Below, one piece after another: positions 25,943 to 34,186 of a DNA stretch of 64,000 nt. The notes under the pieces were generated by a model that saw only the letters and a program-made list of their open reading frames with translations, did not search any database and had not been told where the DNA came from. Position 1 is the stretch's first letter. Every line of letters begins with the position of its first letter. The position numbers and the translations under genes are program-made. Origin of the DNA: CAZUDO01 sp964618895 (lineage in GTDB: Bacteria > Desulfobacterota > Binatia > DP-6); contig CAZUDO010000072.1 of the NCBI GenBank assembly GCA_964618895.1, positions 73,895 through 137,894 on the forward strand, given 5' to 3'.

Positions 25943-25948
25943 GGGCCC

Positions 25949-28801
25949 GTGGCGGGCAGTATCGTCGTTCGCGGGGCCCGTGCGCACAACCTGAAGGGCA
26001 TCGACGTCGACATCCCGCGCGACCAGCTCGTGGTCGTCACCGGGCTCTCCGGGTCCGGAAAGTCGTCGCTCGCCTTCGATACGCTCTACGCGGAGGGGCA
26101 GCGCCGCTACGTCGAGTCGTTGTCGGCGTACGCGCGCCAGTTCCTCGAGCAGATGGAGAAGCCCGACTGCGGCGGCATCGATGGCCTCTCGCCCGCGATC
26201 GCCATCGAGCAGAAGGGCGCGGGCCGGAACCCGCGCTCGACGGTGGGGACCGTGACCGAGATCGCGGACTACCTCCGCCTGCTCTGGGCCCGGGTCGGCC
26301 ATCCCTTCTGCCACACGTGCGGGCGCGAGATCGCGGCGCAGACGGTGCAGCAGGTGGTCGACCGCCTGCTCGCGCTGGCCCCGGAGACCCGCCTGTTCGT
26401 GTACGGGCCGGTGGTTCGCGACCGTAAAGGCGAGCACCGCGCCGCCCTCGACGAGCTCCGCCGCGGTGGCTTCGTGCGCGTACGGGTCGACGGGGTGCTG
26501 CGCGAGCTGAGTGACGACATCGCGCTGTCGCGCACCGGCCGCCACACCGTCGAGGTGCTGGTCGACCGGCTGATCGTCCGCCCGGGAATCGAGCGTCGAC
26601 TCGCCGACTCGCTGGCGGTGGCGTTCCAGCAGGGCGGCGGGACGGCAGTGGTCGATGCAGCCGCCCCCGGGCTGGAGCCGGAGGCGCTGTTCTTCAGCGA
26701 GCGGCATGCCTGCCCGGTGTGTGGCGTGTCGTATCCCGAGCTCTCGCCACGCTTCTTCTCCTTCAACAGCCCCCATGGCGCGTGTGCGACCTGCAGCGGG
26801 CTGGGTGTCCAACGGCGCTTCGACCCGGCCCTGGTCCTCCCGCGCCCGGAGGAGGCCCTGCCGGGTGCCCTCGCCACGGCGGCGCAGCGCGCGATCCCCG
26901 AGCTGGGGCGAATCCTTGCCGCGCTCGCGACCCACTACCGCTTCACGGTGTCGACCCCGTTCGCGGCCCTCGCGCCGGCCGTGCGGACGCTCCTCCTCGA
27001 CGGCTCGGGCGATCAGGAGATCGAGTTCACGCGTACCCGTGAGGGCCAGCGTCGGGTCGTGCGGCGGCCGTTTCCCGGTCTCCTGGCGCTCCTCGAGCGC
27101 CGGCAGCGGGAGACCCGCTCGAGCTGGCTGCGCGACGAGCTCGAAGGGCTGGTCACCGACCGGCTCTGCCCGGCCTGCGAGGGCGCGCGCCTCCGCCGCG
27201 AGGCGCGCTTCGTACGCGTGGCGGGGCAGAGCCTGATCGAGGTGTCGGCCCTCTCGATCGGCGCCGCGGCGGCGTTCTTCGGCGGGCTCGAGTTCCCGCG
27301 CGGGGAGGCCGACATCGCGCGCCCGATCGTGCGCGAGATTACCGCCCGCCTCGGGTTTCTGGTGGACGTTGGTGTCGACTACCTGACGCTCGATCGCGGC
27401 GCGGTCACCCTGTCGGGCGGCGAGGGGCAACGCATCCGGCTGGCGACCCAGATCGGCTCGAAGCTGGTCGGCGTGCTCTACATCCTCGATGCACCGTCGA
27501 TCGGACTCCACCAGCGCGACAACGCGCGCCTGCTGGTGACCCTGCGGGAGCTCCGCGACCTCGGCAACACGGTCATCGTCGTCGAGCACGATCGGGACAC
27601 GATCCTGGCCGCCGACCACGTGATCGACATGGGTCCGGGGGCGGGCGTGCACGGTGGCGAGGTGGTCGCGGTCGGCTCGCCCGCGGCGATCATGGCCCAC
27701 CCGGCGTCGCTGACGGGCGCGTATCTGGTCGGGCGCCGTGCGGTTCCGGTGCCGGAGACCCGCCGCCGGGGCGTGGGCTGGACGATCGGATTGCGCGGCG
27801 CACGCGGCAACAACCTGCGCGCGGTCGACATCGACATCCCTCTCGGGACCATGACCTGTGTGACCGGTGTGTCAGGCTCCGGGAAGAGCACGCTCGTCCT
27901 CGACACGCTCTACCGGGCGCTCGCCGAACGCCTGGGAGGATCGCGCGAGCCGCCGTCGCCCTACGATACCCTCACCGGCTGGCAGATGATCGACAAGGTG
28001 ATCCAGATCGACCAGGCGCCGATCGGGCGGAGCCCGCGCTCGAATCCGGCCACCTACACGGGCGCGTTCGGTCCGGTCCGCGAGCTGTTTGCCCAGCTCC
28101 CCGAAGCGCGCACGCGCGGCTATGGGCCGGGCCGCTTCTCGTTCAACGTGAAGGGGGGCCGGTGCGAGGCGTGCGCCGGCGATGGGTTGATCGCGATCGA
28201 GATGCATTTCCTGCCCGACGTGTTCGTCACCTGCGAGGTGTGTGCCGGACGACGCTACAATCGCGAAACGCTCGAGGTCCGCTTCAAGGGCCGCAGCATC
28301 GCCGACGTGCTCGACCTGACCGTGAGCGAGGGGCTCGACTTCCTCGGCAACGTGCCCGCCGTCCGCACGCGCCTGGAGGCGCTGCGGGAGGTCGGTCTCG
28401 AATACGTCCGGCTAGGGCAGTCCGCCACCACGTTGTCCGGCGGCGAGGCGCAGCGTGTGAAGCTGGCGCGCGAGCTGGCCCGCCGGGTGACCGGGCGGAC
28501 GCTCTACGTCCTGGACGAGCCCACCACGGGGTTGCACTTCGACGACGTACGCCGCCTGCTCGAGGTGCTGCAGCGCCTCGTCGACGCCGGCAACACGGTT
28601 CTGCTGATCGAGCACAATCTCGACGTGATCAAGGTCTCCGACTACGTGATCGACCTTGGCCCGGATGGCGGCGACCGGGGGGGGGCCTTGGTGGTGGCCG
28701 GAGCCCCTGAGGACGTGGCGGCCTGTGGCGCCTCGCACACCGGGATGTTCCTGCGGCAGGTGCTACCGCAGTCGCTGGCTGCCGTGGCTCCGGGAGCGTA
28801 A
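25949..28801 (+). CDS. uvrA: UvrABC system protein A, with Walker B Glu replaced by Ala in the first ATPase
   Basis: UvrA is the damage sensor of nucleotide excision repair. The 950-residue protein has both ABC ATPases (Walker A GLSGSGKSSLAF near 32 and GVSGSGKSTLVLD near 640), both zinc modules (CPVCGVSYPE...CATCSG and CEACAGDG...CEVCAGRRY), both signatures (LSGGEGQRIRLA, LSGGEAQRVKLA) and the damage-binding insertion. In the first ATPase the Walker B reads ILDAPSIGLHQRDN instead of LDEPSIGLHQRDN: residue 515, codon GCA at 27491-27493. The second, VLDEPTTGLH, is intact. Start is GTG at 25949, six bases after the mutase stop. Confidence 0.95.
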   Translation: MAGSIVVRGARAHNLKGIDVDIPRDQLVVVTGLSGSGKSSLAFDTLYAEGQRRYVESLSAYARQFLEQMEKPDCGGIDGLSPAIAIEQKGAGRNPRSTVGTVTEIADYLRLLWARVGHPFCHTCGREIAAQTVQQVVDRLLALAPETRLFVYGPVVRDRKGEHRAALDELRRGGFVRVRVDGVLRELSDDIALSRTGRHTVEVLVDRLIVRPGIERRLADSLAVAFQQGGGTAVVDAAAPGLEPEALFFSERHACPVCGVSYPELSPRFFSFNSPHGACATCSGLGVQRRFDPALVLPRPEEALPGALATAAQRAIPELGRILAALATHYRFTVSTPFAALAPAVRTLLLDGSGDQEIEFTRTREGQRRVVRRPFPGLLALLERRQRETRSSWLRDELEGLVTDRLCPACEGARLRREARFVRVAGQSLIEVSALSIGAAAAFFGGLEFPRGEADIARPIVREITARLGFLVDVGVDYLTLDRGAVTLSGGEGQRIRLATQIGSKLVGVLYILDAPSIGLHQRDNARLLVTLRELRDLGNTVIVVEHDRDTILAADHVIDMGPGAGVHGGEVVAVGSPAAIMAHPASLTGAYLVGRRAVPVPETRRRGVGWTIGLRGARGNNLRAVDIDIPLGTMTCVTGVSGSGKSTLVLDTLYRALAERLGGSREPPSPYDTLTGWQMIDKVIQIDQAPIGRSPRSNPATYTGAFGPVRELFAQLPEARTRGYGPGRFSFNVKGGRCEACAGDGLIAIEMHFLPDVFVTCEVCAGRRYNRETLEVRFKGRSIADVLDLTVSEGLDFLGNVPAVRTRLEALREVGLEYVRLGQSATTLSGGEAQRVKLARELARRVTGRTLYVLDEPTTGLHFDDVRRLLEVLQRLVDAGNTVLLIEHNLDVIKVSDYVIDLGPDGGDRGGALVVAGAPEDVAACGASHTGMFLRQVLPQSLAAVAPGA

Positions 28802-28846
28802 CGCCGTTCTGTCCTGACGCGCGATGCGGGCGATAGCGAAGCCACG

Positions 28847-28877
28847 TTGACAGCAGGAAGAGGCGCGTCCATATAGT
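28847..28877 (+). promoter_or_regulatory. Putative promoter of the isc operon
   Basis: A perfect TTGACA (28847-28852) and TATAGT (28872-28877) are separated by 19 bases, two longer than ideal. A start near 28884 gives a 50-base leader to iscS. Sub-optimal spacing is typical of promoters helped or gated by a regulator. Confidence 0.5.
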
Positions 28878-28896
28878 GGAGTCATCGGGTCCGGTA

Positions 28897-28912
28897 TACC
28901 CGGTTTAGAGTA
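28897..28912. promoter_or_regulatory. Candidate operator for the Rrf2/IscR-like regulator
   Basis: TACCC, six bases and GAGTA form an imperfect inverted repeat just after the predicted isc transcription start, overlapping an 8-bp palindrome GGTATACC. Size and position suit repression by the IscR-like protein encoded at the end of the operon. The match to the known E. coli IscR motif is only partial. Confidence 0.3.
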
Positions 28913-28933
28913 CTGCAGGGAGGCTGCACGCGG

Positions 28934-30193
28934 ATGCTGAGCAAGGCCGTGTACATGGACAACCACGCCACCACACCCCTCGATCCGCGGGTGCTCGAGG
29001 CGATGATGCCGTACTTGACCGAGGTGTTCGGCAACGCCGCCAGCCGGAGTCACGGCTTCGGCTGGCAGGCCGAGAAGGCGGTCGACGGGGCGCGGGAGGA
29101 GATCGCTCGTCTCCTCAGCGCCAAGGGGAAGGAGATCGTCTTCACCAGCGGTGCCACCGAGTCCGACAACCTGGCGGTCAAGGGCGTCCTCGAGTTCTAC
29201 CGCGACAAGGGCAACCACGTCGTCACCGCGGTGACCGAGCACAAGGCCATTCTCGACACCTGTAAGGCGCTCGAGCGCAAGGGCCTTGCCACGGTCACCT
29301 ACCTGCCGGTGGACCGGTTCGGGATGGTGGATCCGGACGCCGTGCGGCGCGCGATCACCGACAAGACCGTCCTGGTGTCGATCATGTATGCCAACAACGA
29401 GGTCGGCACCATCAACCCGATCGGCGAGATCGGCAAGGTCACGCGCGAGCGCGGGGTGCTCTTCCATACCGACGCCACCCAGGGCGTCGGCAAGCTGCCG
29501 ATCGACGTGGAGGCGATGCACATCGACCTGCTCTCGCTGACGGCGCACAAGATGTACGGCCCGAAGGGCATCGGGGCCCTGTACGTCCGCGCCAAGAACC
29601 CGCGGGTGCGCCTCGCGGCCATCATCGATGGCGGGGGACACGAGCGTGGCATGCGCTCCGGCACCCTCAACGTGCCGGGGATCGTCGGGTTCGGCAGGGC
29701 GTGTGCGCTCTGCCGGGAGGGGATGGCCGACGAAGCGCAGCGCCTGGTCCGGCTGCGCGAACGGTTGAAGGACCGCCTGTGGGCGGCGCTCGACGACATC
29801 TACCTGAACGGGCATCCGGTGCACCGGCTGCCGGGCAACCTGAACGTCAGCTTCTCGTACGTGGAAGGCGAGTCGCTGCTCATGGGCCTCAACGGCTCGA
29901 CCAGCCCGATCGCCGTCGGGCAGTCTCCGCCGGCGATCGCCGTCTCGTCGGGCTCCGCCTGCACGTCGGCGACGCTCGAGCCGTCGTACGTCCTGAAGGC
30001 GCTCGGCGTGGGCGAGGAGCTGGCACACACCTCGATCCGTTTCGGTCTCGGCCGCTTCAACACCGATGAGGAGGTCGACTACGTCGCCGAGCGGGTGGTG
30101 CATGAGGTGCTGAGGCTGCGTGACCTTTCGCCGCTCTACGAGATGGCGAAGGAAGGGATCGACCTCAAGTCCGTGGCGTGGCAACGCGAGTGA
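28934..30193 (+). CDS. iscS: Cysteine desulfurase IscS, with insertion before the catalytic cysteine
   Basis: It releases sulphur from cysteine with pyridoxal phosphate and hands it to IscU. The 419-residue protein has VYMDNHATTPLDPRV, FTSGATESDNLAVKG, the PLP lysine Lys206 in TAHKMYGPKG, GTLNVPGIVGFG and the catalytic Cys343 in SSGSACTSATLEPSYVL. Compared with E. coli IscS about 13 extra residues separate GESLLMGLN from AVSSGSAC; inside them SPIAVGQSP echoes PAIAVSSGS, and the DNA repeats CGATCGCCGTC at 29907 and 29934, suggesting a 27-base duplication. It is the first gene of the isc operon. Confidence 0.95.
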   Translation: MLSKAVYMDNHATTPLDPRVLEAMMPYLTEVFGNAASRSHGFGWQAEKAVDGAREEIARLLSAKGKEIVFTSGATESDNLAVKGVLEFYRDKGNHVVTAVTEHKAILDTCKALERKGLATVTYLPVDRFGMVDPDAVRRAITDKTVLVSIMYANNEVGTINPIGEIGKVTRERGVLFHTDATQGVGKLPIDVEAMHIDLLSLTAHKMYGPKGIGALYVRAKNPRVRLAAIIDGGGHERGMRSGTLNVPGIVGFGRACALCREGMADEAQRLVRLRERLKDRLWAALDDIYLNGHPVHRLPGNLNVSFSYVEGESLLMGLNGSTSPIAVGQSPPAIAVSSGSACTSATLEPSYVLKALGVGEELAHTSIRFGLGRFNTDEEVDYVAERVVHEVLRLRDLSPLYEMAKEGIDLKSVAWQRE

Positions 30194-30216
30194 CGTGAGC
30201 AATCCGGAGGAGAGAC

Positions 30217-30639
30217 ATGGCATACAGTGACAAGGTTCTCGAACACTACTCGAACCCCCGCAACGTCGGGTCGTTCGCCAAGGACGAGCCCAACGTCGGT
30301 ACCGGCGTCGTGGGTGCCCCCGAGTGCGGCGACGTGATGAAGCTGCAGCTCAAGATCAGCGACGACGGCGTGGTGGAAGACGCCCGCTTCAAGACCTTCG
30401 GCTGCGGCAGCGCGATCGCCAGCTCGAGCTTCGTGACCGAGCTGGTGAAAGGCAAGACGGTCGACGAGGTCATGCAGATCAAGAACACCCACATCGTGCA
30501 GGAGCTGTCCCTCCCGCCGGTCAAGATCCACTGCTCCGTACTGGCCGAGGACGGCATCAAGGCGGCCATCGCCGACTGGAAGAAGCGCCGTGGCGCCGCG
30601 ACCGACGACGACAAGCCGGCGTTCAAGGTCGCAAGCTGA
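30217..30639 (+). CDS. iscU: Iron-sulphur cluster scaffold IscU
   Basis: IscU assembles a [2Fe-2S] cluster from IscS sulphur and passes it on with HscA and HscB. The 140-residue protein has the three cluster cysteines: in GAPECGDVM, in FKTFGCGSAIASSS and in LPPVKIHCSVLAED, with the LPPVK motif (here SLPPVKIHC) that HscA recognises. A charged C-terminal tail (about 125-140) extends beyond the E. coli protein. AGGAGAG precedes the ATG, 23 bases after iscS. Confidence 0.97.
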   Translation: MAYSDKVLEHYSNPRNVGSFAKDEPNVGTGVVGAPECGDVMKLQLKISDDGVVEDARFKTFGCGSAIASSSFVTELVKGKTVDEVMQIKNTHIVQELSLPPVKIHCSVLAEDGIKAAIADWKKRRGAATDDDKPAFKVAS

Positions 30640-30688
30640 CCGTGATCTCCATCGGCCACAGGCGGCCGGTCAAGGGGGCAAGCTGACC

Positions 30689-31009
30689 GTGATTTCGATG
30701 ACCGACGAAGCCGCCCGCAAGATCCACGCGCTGGTGGCGGAGAAGGGGACGCCGGACGCTGGCCTGCGGGTGAAGGTGGTCGGGGGTGGCTGCTCGGGCC
30801 TCACCTACAAGATGGACCTCGATCAGCCGCGCGACGGCGACAAGGTGTTTGAGCACGCGGGCGCCAAGTTGGTCGTCGATCGGAAGAGCTTCCTGTACCT
30901 GAAGGGCACCGAGCTCGACTACCAGGACGAGCTCATGGCCTCCGGCTTCAACCTGCGCAATCCAAACGTCAAGCGCAGCTGCGGCTGTGGCTCGTCCTTC
31001 GTGGTCTGA
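30689..31009 (+). CDS. iscA: Iron-sulphur assembly A-type carrier IscA
   Basis: This 106-residue A-type carrier has the three conserved cysteines: GGGCSGLTYKM (about Cys36) and RSCGCGSSF at the C-terminus. I chose the GTG at 30689 (ISMTDEAARKI) over an ATG three codons later because it gives the usual N-terminus. The start region repeats the end of iscU: a 30-base segment at 30623-30652 recurs at 30670-30699 with four mismatches, including the GTGAT, so a GTG decoy start at 30642 opens a 14-codon frame ending at 30686. Confidence 0.93.
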   Translation: MISMTDEAARKIHALVAEKGTPDAGLRVKVVGGGCSGLTYKMDLDQPRDGDKVFEHAGAKLVVDRKSFLYLKGTELDYQDELMASGFNLRNPNVKRSCGCGSSFVV

Positions 31010-31029
31010 GCGGGCGCTGATGAGGCGGG

Positions 31030-31695
31030 ATGACGAGCACCGGGCAGAGCACGTGCTGGAAATGCGACGCCGCCGGCGGTGGGATGGTGGTGTGCGCGTC
31101 CTGTGGCGCGCCGCAGGCGCTCGCGGCAGAGACGGATCTGTTCGCGGTGCTGGGACTACCACGTCGGCTCGCCGTTGACGTGGGTGCGCTCGAGGAACGC
31201 TACCACGCCGCCGCACGCGCCGTGCACCCGGATCGCTTCCAGACGGCCGGGGAGCGCGAGCGGACGCACAGCGTGGAAACGAGCGCACAGGTGAACCGTG
31301 CCTATCGCACGCTGCGCGACCCGGTGGCACGCGGCCGCTACTGGCTCGAGCTGCACGGCACCCGGTTGGCCGAACGCGGCAATACGGTGCCGGCCGCCTT
31401 GGTGGCCGAGGTGTTCGAGACCCAGGAGAAGCTCGGCGAGTTCCGTGCCGGCGCCGGCGCCGCACGCGAGGCGTTGCGGGACGACGTGTGCGCGCTGCAG
31501 GCGTCGTTGGCGGCACGGCTCAAGGGCCTGTACGCCGAGCTGGTGGCTCGCTACGCGGCCTGGAACGGCGACGCCGCGGGGGTGCTCGACGAGCTCGCGC
31601 GACGGCTGGCAGAGATCGCGTACTTGCGTACGCTGCTCGGGGATATCGAGGACGCGGTGGGAGAAGGACTCCGTGGGACGCATCATCGGCATTGA
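31030..31695 (+). CDS. hscB: Fe-S assembly co-chaperone HscB with N-terminal zinc finger
   Basis: HscB brings IscU to HscA and stimulates its ATPase. The 221-residue protein has an extra N-terminal tetracysteine motif CWKCDAAGGGMVVCASCG (about 9-26), then the J-domain (about 34-105) with HPDRFQ and a C-terminal three-helix IscU-binding domain (about 130-205). Classic proteobacterial HscB is about 170 residues and lacks the finger; the mitochondrial HSCB proteins of animals have one. It overlaps hscA by 23 bases. Confidence 0.9.
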   Translation: MTSTGQSTCWKCDAAGGGMVVCASCGAPQALAAETDLFAVLGLPRRLAVDVGALEERYHAAARAVHPDRFQTAGERERTHSVETSAQVNRAYRTLRDPVARGRYWLELHGTRLAERGNTVPAALVAEVFETQEKLGEFRAGAGAAREALRDDVCALQASLAARLKGLYAELVARYAAWNGDAAGVLDELARRLAEIAYLRTLLGDIEDAVGEGLRGTHHRH

Positions 31696-33481
31696 TCTGG
31701 GGACCACCAACAGCCTGGTCGCGGTCCTGGAGGACGGCGGCCCACGGCTGTTGCCCGATCCCGAGACCGGCGAACGCCTGCTGCCGTCGGCGGTCGCGTT
31801 CCTGCCCGGGGGCGAGGTGGTGGTGGGAGGGCGCGCCCGCGCCCTCGCGTCCGAACGGCCGTTCGACACCATCCTGTCGGTCAAGCGCTTCATGGGGATC
31901 GGCATCGACGACGTGAGCGCGGACGACCGCCGCCGCTACCGCTTCGCCCCGAGCAGCGCCGGGGTCGTACGCTTCGCAGTCGGGGACCGCGAGGTCACCC
32001 CCCCCGAGGTGTCGGCGTGGATCCTCCGCGAGCTCAAGCGCCGTGCCGAAGCGGCCCTCGGCGAGCCGGTGAGCCGGGCCGTCATCACGGTGCCGGCCTA
32101 CTTCGACGATGGCCAGCGCCAGGCCACCCGCGACGCCGGACGGCTGGCCGGCCTCGAGGTGCTTCGGCTGGTCAATGAGCCCACCGCGGCTGCGCTCGCC
32201 TACGGGCTCGACAAGGGGGCGGACGGGGTGGTCGCGGTCTACGACCTGGGCGGCGGTACGTTCGACGTATCGCTCCTCAAGCTGCGCGCGGGGCTGTTCG
32301 AGGTGCTCGCTACGAGCGGGGACACCCGGCTCGGCGGGGACGACTTCGACGAACGGCTCGCCGAGCTGGCCCTGGGGTCACTGCCGCCGGCGGTGCAGCA
32401 GGACGCGGAGGTCCGCGCCCGGGCGCGCGCCGCCGCAGAAGAGGCGAAGTGCGCGCTCAGCACCCACGAGCGGGTCGATCTCACCGTCACGCTCCCGCGG
32501 GGTGAGGTCGTGCGTCGTGTCGTGACCCGGACCGAGCTCGAAGACCTGGTGCGCGACCTGGTCGAGCGCACGGGGGCCCCGTGCCGGCAGGCCCTGCGGG
32601 ATGCCGGCGTGCAGCCGGGCGAGGTGCGTGAGGCGGTGGCGGTCGGCGGGTCGACGCGGATGCCGCTGGTGCGCCGTCACCTGGAGGCAATGTTCGGGAA
32701 ACCGCCGCTGGTCGACATCGACCCCGACGAGGTGGTCGCGCTCGGTGCGGGCATCCAGGCCGGTATCCTCTCCGGGGGGCGAAAGGACATGCTGCTGCTC
32801 GACGTCGTCCCGCTGTCGCTCGGCATCGAGACCATGGGCGGCGTGTTCACCCGGCTCGTCGACCGCAACACGACCATCCCGGTCGGGGTGAAGGAAATGT
32901 TCACCACCGCAGTCGATGACCAGACGGCCATCGATGTGCACGTCCTCCAGGGCGAACGCGAGCTCGCGACCGACAACCGGAGCCTGGCACGGTTCAAGAT
33001 TCCCATCGCGCCGCTGCCGGCGGGGGTACCGCGCGTCGAGGTGACGTTCCTGATCGACGCGAACGGCATTCTGAGCGTGACCGCCACCGACCTGCGGACG
33101 GGCCGCGAGCATTCCGTCGAGGTGAAGCCGTCCCACGGCCTCACGGAAGCCGAGCTGGAACGCATGTTGGAGGAGTCGATAGACTACGCGGAGGAGGACG
33201 TCCGGCAACGACAGGTCCGCGAGGCGCGCGTCGAGGCCGATACCATCCTGCACGCCACGCGCGCCTCGCTGGCGGCGCAGGGGGCCTTGCTCGCGGACGG
33301 CGAGGGCGAGTGGATTGCGACGGCCCTGGCGGCCCTCGAGTCGGCGCGGGGTGCGGAGGACTACGTCGCCATCCGCGACGCGGTCGATGCCCTCGGCCGC
33401 GAGACGGAGCCGTTCGCCCGCCGCATCATGGATCAGTCGCTGACGGAAGCGCTGGCGCAGAAACGGCTCGAGGAGCTGTGA
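31673..33481 (+). CDS. hscA: Fe-S assembly Hsp70 chaperone HscA
   Basis: This specialised Hsp70 releases clusters from IscU in an ATP-driven cycle. The 602-residue protein starts GRIIGIDLGTTNSLVAV, has AVITVPAYFDDGQRQATRDA, VAVYDLGGGTFDVSLL and AVGGSTRMPLVR in the ATPase (about 1-375), then the substrate-binding domain with LLLDVVPLSLGIETMGGVF and a helical lid. Like other HscA proteins it lacks the acidic EEVD-like tail of DnaK. Start is GTG at 31673 inside the hscB end. Linkage to hscB and iscX makes HscA more likely than DnaK. Confidence 0.95.
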   Translation: MGRIIGIDLGTTNSLVAVLEDGGPRLLPDPETGERLLPSAVAFLPGGEVVVGGRARALASERPFDTILSVKRFMGIGIDDVSADDRRRYRFAPSSAGVVRFAVGDREVTPPEVSAWILRELKRRAEAALGEPVSRAVITVPAYFDDGQRQATRDAGRLAGLEVLRLVNEPTAAALAYGLDKGADGVVAVYDLGGGTFDVSLLKLRAGLFEVLATSGDTRLGGDDFDERLAELALGSLPPAVQQDAEVRARARAAAEEAKCALSTHERVDLTVTLPRGEVVRRVVTRTELEDLVRDLVERTGAPCRQALRDAGVQPGEVREAVAVGGSTRMPLVRRHLEAMFGKPPLVDIDPDEVVALGAGIQAGILSGGRKDMLLLDVVPLSLGIETMGGVFTRLVDRNTTIPVGVKEMFTTAVDDQTAIDVHVLQGERELATDNRSLARFKIPIAPLPAGVPRVEVTFLIDANGILSVTATDLRTGREHSVEVKPSHGLTEAELERMLEESIDYAEEDVRQRQVREARVEADTILHATRASLAAQGALLADGEGEWIATALAALESARGAEDYVAIRDAVDALGRETEPFARRIMDQSLTEALAQKRLEEL

Positions 33482-33490
33482 GGCCCGACC

Positions 33491-33694
33491 ATGCCATTGT
33501 CATGGGAAGACGCCGAGGACATTGCCGAGCAGCTGGCGGCGGCCCATCCGGACGTGGACCCGCTGCGCGTCCGCTTCACGGACCTGCGGCAGTGGGTCCT
33601 CGCCCTCGCCGCGTTCGCCGACGACCCCCAGGCCTCGAGCGAGGGCAAGCTCGAACGCATCCAGATGGCCTGGGTGGAGCAGCTGGAGCCATGA
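33491..33694 (+). CDS. iscX: IscX (YfhJ) small Fe-S assembly regulator
   Basis: The 67-residue acidic protein is a clear IscX: LSWEDAEDIAEQLAAAHPD at the start, VRFTDLRQWVLAL in the middle and an acidic helix ending in IQMAWVEQ. IscX binds IscS and iron and modulates the rate of cluster assembly. It starts 9 bases after hscA. A ferredoxin gene (fdx), which usually lies between hscA and iscX, is missing here. Confidence 0.93.
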   Translation: MPLSWEDAEDIAEQLAAAHPDVDPLRVRFTDLRQWVLALAAFADDPQASSEGKLERIQMAWVEQLEP

Positions 33695-33704
33695 GGGAGA
33701 CGCC

Positions 33705-34166
33705 ATGCCGATTCTGCAAGTGAGCCGGAAGATCGACTATGCGTTGCGAGCCGTCATCCACCTGGCGGGCGAGGAGAACAGCGACCGGGCGTGCTCCGTG
33801 TCGGAGATCGCCGCTCGCGAGCGGGTACCGCGACAGTTCCTCGAGAAGATCGTGCAGGAGCTGATCCACAAGGGTCTGGTGCGGTCGCGCCGCGGTCCCC
33901 ATGGGGGCTACGTGCTGGCCCGCCCGGCCGAACACATGACCTTCCGCGACGTGATCGAGGCCGTCGAAGGCCCGATCTCGCTCAACGCCTGTGTCGGGGA
34001 TCACCCCGACTGCTTCCTCCTCGGCACCTGCGGGATGGAGCGTATCTGGCGCGAAGGCCAACGCCGGGTGCTCGATCTATTTGAAAATACGACGATTGCG
34101 GACGTACGCCGGCCCCGCCGGCCCTTGAATATCGATCCCGCGATTGCGTCCAAGCCACAAATGTAG
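33705..34166 (+). CDS. iscR: Rrf2/IscR-family transcription regulator with three cysteines
   Basis: The 153-residue protein has an Rrf2 winged helix (KIDYALRAVIHLA, VSEIAARERVPRQFLEKIVQ, KSRRGPHGGY-like region reading RSRRGPHGGYVLAR) and three cysteines, Cys96, Cys103 and Cys109 (CX6CX5C), placed as in IscR where they hold a [2Fe-2S] cluster; E. coli IscR has CX5CX5C. It lies at the end of the isc operon, not at its head as in enterobacteria, so it probably gives feedback control. Other Rrf2 members such as NsrR remain possible. The start ATG follows GGGAGA, 10 bases after iscX. Confidence 0.8.
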   Translation: MPILQVSRKIDYALRAVIHLAGEENSDRACSVSEIAARERVPRQFLEKIVQELIHKGLVRSRRGPHGGYVLARPAEHMTFRDVIEAVEGPISLNACVGDHPDCFLLGTCGMERIWREGQRRVLDLFENTTIADVRRPRRPLNIDPAIASKPQM

Positions 34167-34186
34167 GAACGACGTGGTGGAGTGAT

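Noticed and set aside
24497..27700. A 1067-codon open frame antisense to the mutase and uvrA
   Set aside because: It spans two well-supported plus-strand genes and has no recognisable motif.
28890..28907. A full E. coli-type IscR site upstream of iscS
   Set aside because: Only a partial inverted repeat is present, so it is reported as a candidate operator with low confidence.
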